Below, piece after piece: positions 7,568 through 15,259 of a DNA stretch of 23,454 nucleotides (the first letter of the stretch is position 1; every line of letters begins with the position of its first letter). The translations under genes and the position numbers were made by a program. Source of the DNA: CALVJJ01 sp045538425 (lineage in GTDB: Bacteria > Bacillota > Clostridia > Christensenellales > UBA1242); assembly GCA_045538425.1 (NCBI GenBank), contig JAZSRJ010000081.1:1-23454 (forward strand), given 5' to 3'. Under the pieces are notes generated by a model, which was given only the letters and a program-made list of their open reading frames with translations, searched no databases and was not told the origin of the DNA.

Positions 7568-8839
7568 TTATTCAATATATTCAAATTCTATATCACATAC
7601 TTTAACAGTATCGCCTATTTCCATTCCAAGAGATTTTAACTTATCAATAATCCCCTCATCTTTTAGACGTTTTTGAAAATATGCAAAACTACTCATATCA
7701 TCAATCATAACACCAAATGCAATGGTATCGATCAATTCGCCTACCAACTCAAAATAATGTTGACCATGACGAATAATTTCGTATTGTTTTTTATCACGTT
7801 TGTTAAGATCTGTTTCTTCTACTTGCATTGGTTTTCGTTGTTCCATTGTTCCAAGCTTGTCCACAATACAACGAAGCAATGGATCAAATCCTTGGTAACT
7901 AACTGCACTTAATTCAAATACTGGCTTATCTTCGCCAATTTTTTTCTTAAATTCCGCAACAACTTCATCCTTATTATCCACCAACAAATCTGTCTTATTA
8001 AGTACAACAATTTGTGGCAAATTATTCACATCAGCACTGTACTTTTTCAATTCTTCATTGATGATACAGTAGTCTTCATATGGATCGCGTCCTTCTTGAC
8101 CAGAAATATCTACCACATGAAGCAAAAGACGTGTTCTTTCAATATGTTTTAGAAAATCCAATCCTAGTCCTAATCCTTCACTTGCCCCCTCAATAAGACC
8201 TGGAATATCTGCCATAACAAAACTCTTATCATAAGCTTTGACAACTCCAATATTAGGTGCAAGAGTTGTAAAATGATAGTTGGCTATTTTTGGTTTTGCA
8301 TTAGATACACAAGACAAGATAGTTGACTTACCAACGTTTGGAAAACCAACCAATCCTACATCTGCAATTGTTTTAAGTTCTAGCATAAACTCAAATTCTT
8401 TTGTTGTAACACCCATCTCACTAAAACGTGGACTTTGTCTAGTTGGTGTACAAAAATGTTTGTTGCCTCGTCCACCTTTTCCGCCTTTAAGAAGGACTTC
8501 TTTTTGATTTGCATAATACATATCTGCAACAACTTTTCCTGTAGCAACATTACGAATGACTGTACCTTGTGGAACCATAATCACAAGATCTTCTCCACTC
8601 TTACCGGTAGACAATTTTTTGCTACCATCCATACCATTACGAGCAAAAAACTTTTTCTTATAACGAAAATCCCCTAAGTTGGTTAAATTGCTAGTAACTT
8701 GGAAAATAACATCGCCTCCACGACCACCATCTCCACCATCTGGACCACCACTAGGATTTTTAGGATCACGGAAAAAACTGACACACCCGTTGCCACCATT
8801 TCCTGCTTTACATACAATTTTTACTTTATCTAAAAACAT
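7568..8839 (-). CDS. obgE: GTPase ObgE (CgtA)
   Basis: A 423-residue essential-type GTPase of 50S ribosome assembly and stress control. The glycine-rich Obg domain covers residues 1-158 (NGGNG, GGPDGGDGGRGGDV, VPQGT, KGGKGGRGN). The G domain shows G1 GFPNVGKS at 165-172, the switch I TT at 191-192, G3 DIPG at 211-214, G4 NKTD at 281-284 and G5 SAVS at 311-314. A C-terminal OCT domain (about 345-423) is present, ending in the acidic EFEYIE. Length equals the Bacillus enzyme. The start has AGAGGT five bases upstream, inside the tail of nth, whose stop is three bases before the ATG. No unusual residues in the GTPase motifs. Confidence 0.97.
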   Translation of the reverse strand: MFLDKVKIVCKAGNGGNGCVSFFRDPKNPSGGPDGGDGGRGGDVIFQVTSNLTNLGDFRYKKKFFARNGMDGSKKLSTGKSGEDLVIMVPQGTVIRNVATGKVVADMYYANQKEVLLKGGKGGRGNKHFCTPTRQSPRFSEMGVTTKEFEFMLELKTIADVGLVGFPNVGKSTILSCVSNAKPKIANYHFTTLAPNIGVVKAYDKSFVMADIPGLIEGASEGLGLGLDFLKHIERTRLLLHVVDISGQEGRDPYEDYCIINEELKKYSADVNNLPQIVVLNKTDLLVDNKDEVVAEFKKKIGEDKPVFELSAVSYQGFDPLLRCIVDKLGTMEQRKPMQVEETDLNKRDKKQYEIIRHGQHYFELVGELIDTIAFGVMIDDMSSFAYFQKRLKDEGIIDKLKSLGMEIGDTVKVCDIEFEYIE

Positions 8840-8842
8840 AAG

Positions 8843-9469
8843 TTACCTCTTCTTATATTGACAATATTGTGCAACAACACAATGTTCGCATTGTGGATTA
8901 CGAGCCTTACAATAGTATCTCCCGTAAAGCAGCAATGTATGATGCAATTGCGCCCAATCTTTTGCTTTATATAATTGTTTTAATTTTTTCTCAGTATCTA
9001 CTACATTATTGGTGCTAACCAAACCTATACGATTGCTTACACGTTGAACATGTGTATCCACCGCAATTGCCGGTATGCCAAACCCTACAGCCAATACAAC
9101 ACTAGCCGTCTTTCTACCCACACCATCAAGTGTTAACAATTCTTCCATAGTAGATGGTACTTGTCCATTATACACCTCTACCAATTTTTTGCAACAATTT
9201 TTAATATTTTTTGCTTTATTTTGGTAAAAACCACATGGTTTTATGATGTTTTCTATGATTTCAATATCAGTTTGTACAAAATCTTCTGGTGTTGGCAACA
9301 ATTCAAACAACTTTGGTGTAATACTATTGACACGCTTGTCCGTACATTGTGCGCTTAACATAACAGCAATAAGCAACTGAAATGTATTATCATGCTGTAA
9401 TTCACAAACTGGATTGGTAATGATCTTTTTTAATTCATTGTAGATCAAACCTGCTTTTTTATCATACAT
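8843..9469 (-). CDS. nth: endonuclease III
   Basis: A 208-residue DNA glycosylase/AP lyase that removes oxidised pyrimidines and nicks the abasic site in base excision repair. The helix-hairpin-helix TLDGVGRKTA carries the catalytic Lys120, and VDTHV the catalytic Asp138. Four cysteines in C-x6-C-x2-C-x5-C spacing (187, 194, 197, 203) bind the [4Fe-4S] cluster. I choose the ATG at 9467-9469: GGGGTG stands five bases before it and homologues start here. The open frame continues upstream to 9604 but that part is AT-rich, unconserved and contains the promoter. Length fits the family (about 210). Confidence 0.95.
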   Translation of the reverse strand: MYDKKAGLIYNELKKIITNPVCELQHDNTFQLLIAVMLSAQCTDKRVNSITPKLFELLPTPEDFVQTDIEIIENIIKPCGFYQNKAKNIKNCCKKLVEVYNGQVPSTMEELLTLDGVGRKTASVVLAVGFGIPAIAVDTHVQRVSNRIGLVSTNNVVDTEKKLKQLYKAKDWAQLHHTLLLYGRYYCKARNPQCEHCVVAQYCQYKKR

Positions 9470-9530
9470 AAAAACACCCCAAACTCTTATTGTATTATAA
9501 CAAATAAATAAAGAGATTTGAAGTGTTTTT
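9470..9530 (-). terminator. hairpin with T run enclosing the nth promoter
   Basis: On the minus strand the arm at 9511-9530 pairs with the arm at 9470-9488 over about 19 positions, counting two G-U pairs and one bulged base, and is followed by TTTTT and then the nth ATG. It would act on transcripts entering from the DUF3343 gene. The -10 box of the nth promoter lies in the loop, so transcripts starting there lack the upstream arm. Confidence 0.45.
9494..9522 (-). promoter_or_regulatory. promoter of nth-obgE-yhbY
   Basis: On the minus strand TTCAAA (9517-9522), 17 bases, then a consensus TATAAT (9494-9499). The expected start is near 9487, about 18 bases before the nth ATG. Confidence 0.65.
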
Positions 9531-9548
9531 AACCAATTTGTCCAAATA

Positions 9549-9812
9549 CTAAAAACGATTTGGATAAACAAAATATTTTTTACCATATCCTTCCCGTATC
9601 TCATAGAACGCTCTAAAAGATGAAAATCTCCCCTTTTTTAGGTAATACAACGCTTTTGGATAATCTGCCAAACGCATCAAAACACTGAGACTACATGACG
9701 CACCTACTTCTCTTGGTGTAGGAATAACTTGACACCTTATATCTCGTCTTATCATTCTTTCATATGTTAAGGCTTGCGTACGATTACCAAAAACAGCAAT
9801 CATTTCTTTCAT
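9549..9812 (-). CDS. DUF3343 protein, putative Se/S carrier
   Basis: An 87-residue protein of the DUF3343 family, described as putative selenium/sulfur carriers. The conserved core is VIPTPREVGASCSLSV with the single family cysteine at residue 40; the opening IAVFGNRTQAL and the following YYLKKGRFSSFRAFYEI are also typical. The ATG has AAGGAGA close upstream. It is transcribed away from a cysteine desulfurase with only 82 bases between the two starts. The family is often found near NifS-like desulfurases and selenium metabolism genes, so the likely role is to accept or shuttle persulfide or selenide. The biochemical role is not established. Confidence 0.82.
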   Translation of the reverse strand: MKEMIAVFGNRTQALTYERMIRRDIRCQVIPTPREVGASCSLSVLMRLADYPKALYYLKKGRFSSFRAFYEIREGYGKKYFVYPNRF

Positions 9813-9894
9813 AACAATCTCCTTAGCACTATTTTACTAGTACATTACATAATATTTTGTAACCGACTTTTTTTGTGACTATAAGGAGTATTAT
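9813..9894. promoter_or_regulatory. divergent regulatory region, DUF3343 / cysteine desulfurase
   Basis: 82 bases separate the two divergent ATGs. Each gene has a clear ribosome binding site (AAGGAGA toward the left, AAGGAGT toward the right). The core is AT-rich with -10-like words on both strands (for example CATAAT near 9848), but I cannot fix a promoter with confidence. Confidence 0.4.
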
Positions 9895-11013
9895 ATGATT
9901 TATTTAGACAATGCAAGTAGCAGTTATCAAAAACCAACCTGTGTCAAACGAACAATTAAAAAAGTAATCAAATATTATACCGCCAATCCCGGTAGAAGCG
10001 GACATAACCAATCACTCAAGTCAAGCAATCTCCTTTTAGATGCCCGTATCAAAGTAGCACAACATTTTGGATTAACTGACCCAAGCAACGCTATTTTCAC
10101 TTCTAGTTGTACAGAATCTCTCAATCTTGCATTACAAGGCACTGTACAGCCTAATGGACATATCATTGCAACCATTTACGAACATAATAGTGTCCTTCGA
10201 ACCCTACAATACTTAAAAGAAAAATATCATATTTCTTACACCCTAGTTGCACCAAATAGTAATGGACAAATTACTGTAGACAATATCAAATCTCACCTAA
10301 AACCCAACACTTATCTTGTCGTCACCAATCACACCAGCAACGTCACAGGACACACCCAAAACATACATAAAATTGGCAACTTTTGCCATCAACACAATCT
10401 TATATTCCTTGTAGATTGCGCTCAAAGTGGTGGCCACGAACGAATCAATATGGAAAAAGATCATATCAATATGCTAGCTGTTGCTGGTCACAAAGGTTTT
10501 TACAGTATTCAGTGTGGTGTTTTATTGATTAACAACTGTCAAGTATTGCCACTAAAATTTGGTGGAACAGGAACTAACAGCGAATCTTTAATACAACCTT
10601 TAGATTATCCTGAAGGTTTAGAAAGTGGAACAAGTAGCCTTGTTAATATAGCAAGTTTAGCTTCGGGCATAACTTATGTGGAAAAACACTGGAAACACAT
10701 CCAAACAAAGATTGAAAAACTAACCTCTTATTTGTTACAACAACTAAGAACTCTGCACAACTGCAAAATATACTCCACCAACACCAAAAGTGGCGTAGTT
10801 AGTTTTTTGTTGGAGCATGCTTCTAGTACGGATATCTCCACATATCTTAACCAATATGGTATTTGTGTTAGATCAGGATTACACTGTGCCCCAATGATAC
10901 ATCAACATCTATCAACCACCCAATCTGGACTGGTAAGAATTAGCCTTAGTCATTTTAATCAAAAAAAAGAAATCAACAAATTGATTCGACTTCTAAAAAA
11001 CTATAAAAATTAA
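9895..11013 (+). CDS. class V aminotransferase, cysteine desulfurase family
   Basis: A 372-residue PLP enzyme of the NifS/SufS/Csd group, which removes sulfur from cysteine as an enzyme-bound persulfide. It begins with the usual IYLDNASSS. His97 (EHNS) stacks on PLP, Asp174 and Gln177 (VDCAQS) hold the pyridine ring, and HK at 199-200 provides the Schiff-base lysine. RSGLHCAP near residues 327-333 carries the catalytic Cys331, in the form typical of the TIGR01977-type group rather than IscS. Length is normal. AAGGAGT precedes the ATG. Lack of iscU/sufU or other suf genes nearby, together with divergent DUF3343, suggests a selenium or tRNA-thiolation role rather than general Fe-S assembly. Confidence 0.9.
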   Translation: MIYLDNASSSYQKPTCVKRTIKKVIKYYTANPGRSGHNQSLKSSNLLLDARIKVAQHFGLTDPSNAIFTSSCTESLNLALQGTVQPNGHIIATIYEHNSVLRTLQYLKEKYHISYTLVAPNSNGQITVDNIKSHLKPNTYLVVTNHTSNVTGHTQNIHKIGNFCHQHNLIFLVDCAQSGGHERINMEKDHINMLAVAGHKGFYSIQCGVLLINNCQVLPLKFGGTGTNSESLIQPLDYPEGLESGTSSLVNIASLASGITYVEKHWKHIQTKIEKLTSYLLQQLRTLHNCKIYSTNTKSGVVSFLLEHASSTDISTYLNQYGICVRSGLHCAPMIHQHLSTTQSGLVRISLSHFNQKKEINKLIRLLKNYKN

Positions 11014-11035
11014 AAAAATCATTGCAATTATAGTA

Positions 11036-11064
11036 TTGACAATCAACACAAATTATGGTATATT
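11036..11064 (+). promoter_or_regulatory. strong sigma-A promoter for the gene at 11091
   Basis: A perfect TTGACA (11036-11041), 17-base spacer and TATATT (11059-11064). The leader would be about 20 bases and contains GAGGTGA at 11081-11087. Confidence 0.8.
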
Positions 11065-11090
11065 GTTGGTAACAAATCATGAGGTGATTT

Positions 11091-11732
11091 ATGGAAAATA
11101 CAGTAATACCATTTAAACTAACAACAGACGTTGATCCTAATATCAATATTTTAGATTTTAACGAAAATGGCGGAATTGAGTCTCGCAATTTGGATAGAGT
11201 ATATTTTGATAAAAACATAAAAACGAATAATCAAGACCTTCCTTATATATTCGAAGTTATTTATGATATTAAAACCAAAAACGTGATTAGTATTATTGAA
11301 GTTGATTCAAAAGATACAGACAATAATTATACAATTCAAACCTTCTCTAGTCGATTTGAAGTTCTTAAAAAGATGCATAATAATTCTCAAACTATAAATT
11401 GGACTAATGAAGAAAAACTACGCTTTATTAAACTTGGCATCAAAATGATTGCCAATATCAATTATTTTAGATATCATAATGCACACAAATTAGATACAGA
11501 CAAACAAAACCATCAAAGATTAAGCAGAGCTTTTAATCTAATCATCAATGAATTTGAGTATATCATCAAAGATGTTTTTATGGGTGATTACAAAAAAAGC
11601 AGTTATGATCTTGATGCTACCATCTACAGCAAAAAGATGCTTGGTTCAACCTTATTTGATACACTTAAAAAAGAATTTGAAGACAAATTAAGAGACAATT
11701 CTACCGACGACACAGAAGTTGAAATGCAATAA
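11091..11732 (+). CDS. hypothetical soluble protein
   Basis: I do not recognise this 213-residue protein. It has no signal peptide and no membrane helix. The first 95 residues look like alternating strands (IFEVIYDIKTKNVISIIEVD, a small beta sheet), while residues about 105-200 look helical (LRFIKLGIKMIANINYFRYHNAH; LSRAFNLIINEFEYII), with an acidic tail DNSTDDTEVEMQ. It is a single-gene unit with its own near-consensus promoter, good ribosome binding site and strong terminator, which implies steady, fairly high expression. No metal-binding or nucleotide-binding motif is evident. It may be restricted to a narrow group of relatives. Confidence 0.78.
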   Translation: MENTVIPFKLTTDVDPNINILDFNENGGIESRNLDRVYFDKNIKTNNQDLPYIFEVIYDIKTKNVISIIEVDSKDTDNNYTIQTFSSRFEVLKKMHNNSQTINWTNEEKLRFIKLGIKMIANINYFRYHNAHKLDTDKQNHQRLSRAFNLIINEFEYIIKDVFMGDYKKSSYDLDATIYSKKMLGSTLFDTLKKEFEDKLRDNSTDDTEVEMQ

Positions 11733-11759
11733 AAAAGAGAGCGATACGCTCTCTTTTTT
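11731..11759. terminator. bidirectional terminator
   Basis: AAAAAAGAGAGCG (11731-11743), loop ATA, then the matching arm ending in a T run. It follows the stop at 11732 on the plus strand and the DUF3592 gene at 11763 on the minus strand. Confidence 0.9.
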
Positions 11760-11762
11760 ATC

Positions 11763-12275
11763 TTAACAATGATTCATCTTTTTAATAATCGACCCTATCA
11801 ACAAACCAATGCCAAGAATAATACAAATACCGCCTACACCGATACAGATGTATCCCCCGATCTTTTGGCTAGTTACAGACCCCGTTACAGTTCCAGGATC
11901 TCGCATATCATATCCAACGACAACTTCTTGCCCCTCATACATAGACGAATTGTACGAATTATACTTTACATGATTATAACGCACTCCATCTACTTCATAA
12001 GAGACATAGACTATATGTTTTATCTCTTCTTCATATGTTACTGTCCCATCATCATGTTCTACTCTAATATCATCAATGTTTACAACAATTTCGTCAATAA
12101 CCCCTGTTGTTTCTTGATAATACAATTTATTTTCTTCTGCTTTAGTGTATACATAATATCCCATAAAAGCAAAAGCCGCTCCAATGATTAAAAGCAAAAC
12201 AAATCCAATAATTCCGCCTTTAATTGGACTAGAATAACTCCTTACCGTTCTTTGTTGATAATTATAATATGGCAT
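11763..12275 (-). CDS. DUF3592-like membrane protein
   Basis: A 170-residue protein with two hydrophobic helices (about 18-43 and 138-164) flanking an extracytoplasmic beta-rich segment. The segment fits the DUF3592 pattern: TTGVIDEIV, later VSYEVDGVRYNHV, YEGQEVVVGYDMRDPG. The function of the family is unknown. A Tyr-rich, proline-containing N-terminal tail of about 15 residues precedes the first helix. The ATG overlaps the end of the transporter gene by 14 bases, and GGAGA six bases upstream lies within that gene, so the two are co-translated and may act together in the membrane. Confidence 0.75.
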   Translation of the reverse strand: MPYYNYQQRTVRSYSSPIKGGIIGFVLLLIIGAAFAFMGYYVYTKAEENKLYYQETTGVIDEIVVNIDDIRVEHDDGTVTYEEEIKHIVYVSYEVDGVRYNHVKYNSYNSSMYEGQEVVVGYDMRDPGTVTGSVTSQKIGGYICIGVGGICIILGIGLLIGSIIKKMNHC

Positions 12276-13401
12276 TACTCTTCTCCTTGTTATTCATTTT
12301 AAGACACTTAAGCCCTGTTATCATAAGACCTATAGCAGTCACCGAACCTAACCCAAACATAAACATAAATAATGGTGATATCATATATAATGCGCCAGTT
12401 ACACTGCGAGATGCACTCAATACCCCTTCTCGATCAATCATTGTATGCATATTGCAATCCATTTCTCGTTGTTTTGTTGTATAAAGTTTTAATATTGCAA
12501 CAAATAAGATTTGGCTAGCACACACAATCAATAAAGACACAATATAGATGGCAAAGCTATTACGTAACAATATAATAGCAATCATTGCTATAGATTGTAC
12601 AATGGTTGTAAGAATAATCACCAATTTGTTTTGATTCTTCTCACTAAGCCATTTTGACACGAAATTGCTCACAATAACAATAACATCTTTTAAGGCTGTC
12701 ATCACACCTACAATGGTAAAATTAAGTCCTGTTACATACAAATACACAGGAAATCCTACATTTACCGTAAAATTGAAAAACCCTTGCATCATAAAGAAAA
12801 CATTAAACCATTTGTTTGCTTTGAAGACTTCTTTTTGATTGATTGGCTGTAATGCAACTACACAGTTTTTCAACTCTTGATACTTCATGCATAGCGGTAT
12901 AATAGATACCAAATATAAGATAAAAGAGAAAATAACCATAAAGATTTGAGCTTGATCAATCATACCTAATATGAATGCACTGACAATAGTGAAGATAATT
13001 TTACCCAATTTTTCCCCTGAATCAAACTTTGCAACATTGGTGTTGTGATCAAGCGAAGCAAACATTGTATTGATAGCTCCAGCATATAAAGCAGAAGATA
13101 TCCCATGTAGTATAGCCATGAGTACAATCACCCACAACACAACCTTTACACTCAACATAAACTCCAATACAACAAGCGGTACAATATGCAAAATAATCGC
13201 AAGAACACCATGTTTTTGGATAAATTTCTTAAAGATAAGGTAAGACAAAGATTCGAAAGCATATGTTAAAAAGGCAAATAAAAATGTAAGAAACAAATCC
13301 CCTGTTGCTTTATATATTAACAATGGAATAAAGACCTTAATGGTCGCATCAGCAAAACCTTTTATCAGTCTATGGATTAACAAACTTGTAGAATTGCTCA
13401 T
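12262..13401 (-). CDS. MFS-type transporter
   Basis: A 379-residue integral membrane protein with about ten to twelve hydrophobic helices and a central basic loop (about residues 170-195, MKYQELKNC), as expected for a major facilitator superfamily carrier. The loop between helices 2 and 3 is FKKFIQKHG and helix 4-5 region contains GAINTMFASLDHNTNVAKFDSGEKLGK, resembling the motif between helices 4 and 5 of many drug or sugar MFS members. The length is slightly short of the usual 400. Substrate cannot be inferred. GGAGT lies ten bases before the ATG, a little far. It is the first gene of a two-gene unit with the DUF3592 protein. Confidence 0.75.
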   Translation of the reverse strand: MSNSTSLLIHRLIKGFADATIKVFIPLLIYKATGDLFLTFLFAFLTYAFESLSYLIFKKFIQKHGVLAIILHIVPLVVLEFMLSVKVVLWVIVLMAILHGISSALYAGAINTMFASLDHNTNVAKFDSGEKLGKIIFTIVSAFILGMIDQAQIFMVIFSFILYLVSIIPLCMKYQELKNCVVALQPINQKEVFKANKWFNVFFMMQGFFNFTVNVGFPVYLYVTGLNFTIVGVMTALKDVIVIVSNFVSKWLSEKNQNKLVIILTTIVQSIAMIAIILLRNSFAIYIVSLLIVCASQILFVAILKLYTTKQREMDCNMHTMIDREGVLSASRSVTGALYMISPLFMFMFGLGSVTAIGLMITGLKCLKMNNKEKSNAIL

Positions 13402-13426
13402 AATGTATAAAACTCCTATACTAGTT

Positions 13427-13435
13427 ATGATACCA
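13427..13435 (-). promoter_or_regulatory. possible extended -10 of the transporter gene
   Basis: On the minus strand TGGTATCAT, an extended -10 form, lies about 25 bases before the ATG at 13401. No convincing -35 hexamer is at the right distance. Confidence 0.35.
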
Positions 13436-13484
13436 CATTCTTAGACAAAAGTCACAATATTCTAACATATTTTGACAATATACG

Positions 13485-13511
13485 AAAAAAGAGAGCGAAA
13501 AGCTCTCTTTT
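13485..13511 (-). terminator. terminator after tRNA-Leu
   Basis: On the minus strand GAGAGC (13502-13507), a five-base loop TTTTC, GCTCTC (13491-13496) and six Ts follow the tRNA 3' end by eight bases. Confidence 0.85.
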
Positions 13512-13514
13512 ACT

Positions 13515-13601
13515 TGGTGCCGATGGCCGGAGTCGAACCGGCACGAGGTCGCCCTCGCTGGATTTTGAGTCCAGTGCGTCTGCCAATTTCACCACATCGG
13601 C
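13515..13601 (-). tRNA. tRNA-Leu, anticodon CAA
   Basis: An 87-base tRNA including an encoded CCA end. The acceptor stem is GCCGATG with CATCGGC, the anticodon stem CTGGA/TCCAG encloses loop CTCAAAA with anticodon CAA (reads UUG), a long class II variable arm (CGAGGGCGACCTCG) is present as required for tRNA-Leu, and the T arm is GCCGG TTCGACT CCGGC. It has its own promoter and terminator. Confidence 0.97.
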
Positions 13602-13605
13602 ATAT

Positions 13606-13644
13606 TTGCACATATATGATAACACAATTTATCATTATGTGCAA
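13606..13644. repeat. inverted repeat over the tRNA-Leu promoter
   Basis: Arms at 13606-13622 and 13629-13644 match at 16 positions with one extra base in the left arm, around a six-base loop. There is no T run, so it is not a normal terminator. Both promoter hexamers lie within the arms. Confidence 0.7.
13616..13644 (-). promoter_or_regulatory. promoter of tRNA-Leu
   Basis: On the minus strand TTGCAC (13639-13644), 17 bases, TATCAT (13616-13621), 14 bases before the mature 5' end. Confidence 0.7.
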
Positions 13645-13651
13645 CTCATTT

Positions 13652-15169
13652 TTACAAAATCTCTAAAGATTTTTGGAATGCTTTCTTAAACTCACCTGCA
13701 AACAATTTCGCATAACGAAGTTCTAGACTAATATCTTGACCTTCATCGGTGATTGTTTTAATAATAACACTATCTCCTAATACATCACAAGTAATATCTT
13801 TGATATGTCCAAATGCTGTAACATCTAGAGCAATCGCAATTTTTAGGATAATAGCCAATTTTTTAACAGCAATAAGATCTTCCTCTTCAACCAAATCTCT
13901 ATATTTCAACCATTCTGCCATATTGAAGTTGTCTGGATTGACAAGAAGTGCTGTAAAAGCCGCAAGCACCAATTCCTTATGGGATAAACCATAAACATCA
14001 CTACCTAATATAACATTAAATGTATTACGTTCGATATCTAAAGAATTGATACGTCTTCCACAATTGTACAAGTAACTTGCTGTTCGCAACACACGTACAT
14101 ACATTCTTGAAAGCTTGTGCAAAACTTTTAATTGCTTAAAAATAATCATACTCAAATTATATACTTGTAGTGTATTATTTGGTTGGATATTGTAATAATC
14201 GCTAAGCACTTGAAGACTATATCCAAGATTGTCTGTCATTGGTTTTTCTAGTGTAATTGGCAATACATAGTTAAGCATATACCCTTCTTCTACACCATAT
14301 TTGCTAATAGCAAACGTATCTTTATTGCATTTGCTAATGATTGCTTTTGCAATACACAAACCAGAATACAAAATAGAACTATTTTCTACACTGATACCTT
14401 TAATTTTGGATGTTTTGCTAAATCCAATTGGAGTTACCGCTTGATATACTTTATCAAGATCAGCTTTTGTCATCTCATAGTTGTGTTCTACTTCCAATGG
14501 ATATTTTTTCGCTTTACGACTAACCACTCCCAAATCACGGAAAGTTTGGCCAGTACATACAACATCATATTCTTCTTCCAATTGTCCCAAAAATGCACAA
14601 TCTTTGATAGCATCCAATGTTTTTTCTTCAATGGCTTTTGCTACAGTCACTGTATCTGCCAAATCTTCAAAATCAGCCAAAACACTCATGCTTCCAAAAG
14701 GAATAACTGTTGTCTCTAATAAGTTACGACGATTGTAATAGACAATTTCTGTTGAGATAGTTCCTACATTAATCACAAGACCCTTAGGACGATTGAATGT
14801 ATTGATAACAGAGGTGTAAGCATAATTCAACTTATCTTCAGGACTCAAGACTTTTACTTCAAATCCAGTCTTTGCATAAATTTCGTTTAAGAATCCATTG
14901 CTATTCTTTGCAAAACGAACAAATTCATCTGCAAGCGCAACAACTTCTGTTATGCCTTGTGCATCAATCATCTTTTTGAATACTACCAATATATCAATAA
15001 TCTCTTTCACAAGATTTGGTTTGATCAATGCTTCAGCTTGAACATCTTTATATAGATCAATTGGCATATGTACTGTCTTATAAGGAACATAAGATTTGTT
15101 CTTAGCAACATCAGACAATGTCAATTCAATATTATTTGCGTTAAGTGTAATTAGTGCAATTTTTTCCAA
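13652..15169 (-). CDS. Ppx/GppA-family protein, probably catalytically inactive
   Basis: A 505-residue relative of exopolyphosphatase/pppGpp phosphatase, with the family length and layout: two actin-like halves (about 1-300) and an HD-like helical part (about 315-505). FVRFAKN around residue 83-89, the E-D after LSP near 111-112, STEIVYY and YGVEEGYML align with the family. The key motifs are degenerate: the first phosphate loop D-x-G-S-N-S reads T-L-N-A-N-N (8-13), the second D-x-G-G-G-S reads N-V-G-T-I-S (134-139), and the HD-like LHDIG reads LYNCG. It starts at a TTG (15167-15169) backed by AGGAAGGAG. A sensor or scaffold role is my inference; simple hydrolysis of polyphosphate or pppGpp looks unlikely. 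Confidence 0.8.
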   Translation of the reverse strand: MEKIALITLNANNIELTLSDVAKNKSYVPYKTVHMPIDLYKDVQAEALIKPNLVKEIIDILVVFKKMIDAQGITEVVALADEFVRFAKNSNGFLNEIYAKTGFEVKVLSPEDKLNYAYTSVINTFNRPKGLVINVGTISTEIVYYNRRNLLETTVIPFGSMSVLADFEDLADTVTVAKAIEEKTLDAIKDCAFLGQLEEEYDVVCTGQTFRDLGVVSRKAKKYPLEVEHNYEMTKADLDKVYQAVTPIGFSKTSKIKGISVENSSILYSGLCIAKAIISKCNKDTFAISKYGVEEGYMLNYVLPITLEKPMTDNLGYSLQVLSDYYNIQPNNTLQVYNLSMIIFKQLKVLHKLSRMYVRVLRTASYLYNCGRRINSLDIERNTFNVILGSDVYGLSHKELVLAAFTALLVNPDNFNMAEWLKYRDLVEEEDLIAVKKLAIILKIAIALDVTAFGHIKDITCDVLGDSVIIKTITDEGQDISLELRYAKLFAGEFKKAFQKSLEIL

Positions 15170-15200
15170 GGTATACTCCTTCCTTTTATTTTTATACCAA

Positions 15201-15229
15201 AGTATAACACAAAAGTTTTACTTTGTATA
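15201..15229 (-). promoter_or_regulatory. promoter of the Ppx/GppA-like gene
   Basis: On the minus strand TATACA (15224-15229), 17 bases, TATACT (15201-15206). The second hexamer is close to consensus; the first is weak. Confidence 0.5.
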
Positions 15230-15259
15230 GACTAAAATTAAAAATATTTTATGATTTTA

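Noticed and set aside
8679..8861. A proline-rich plus-strand frame opposite the start of obgE
   Set aside because: It is the complement of the glycine-rich Obg domain; no ribosome binding site and no promoter.
9470..9604. An N-terminal extension of endonuclease III by 45 residues
   Set aside because: The region contains the promoter and hairpin, and the ATG at 9469 has a good ribosome binding site and matches family length.
13472..13666. A plus-strand open frame reading MAGVEPARGRPRWILSPV
   Set aside because: It is the reverse complement of tRNA-Leu read as protein, a well known annotation artefact.
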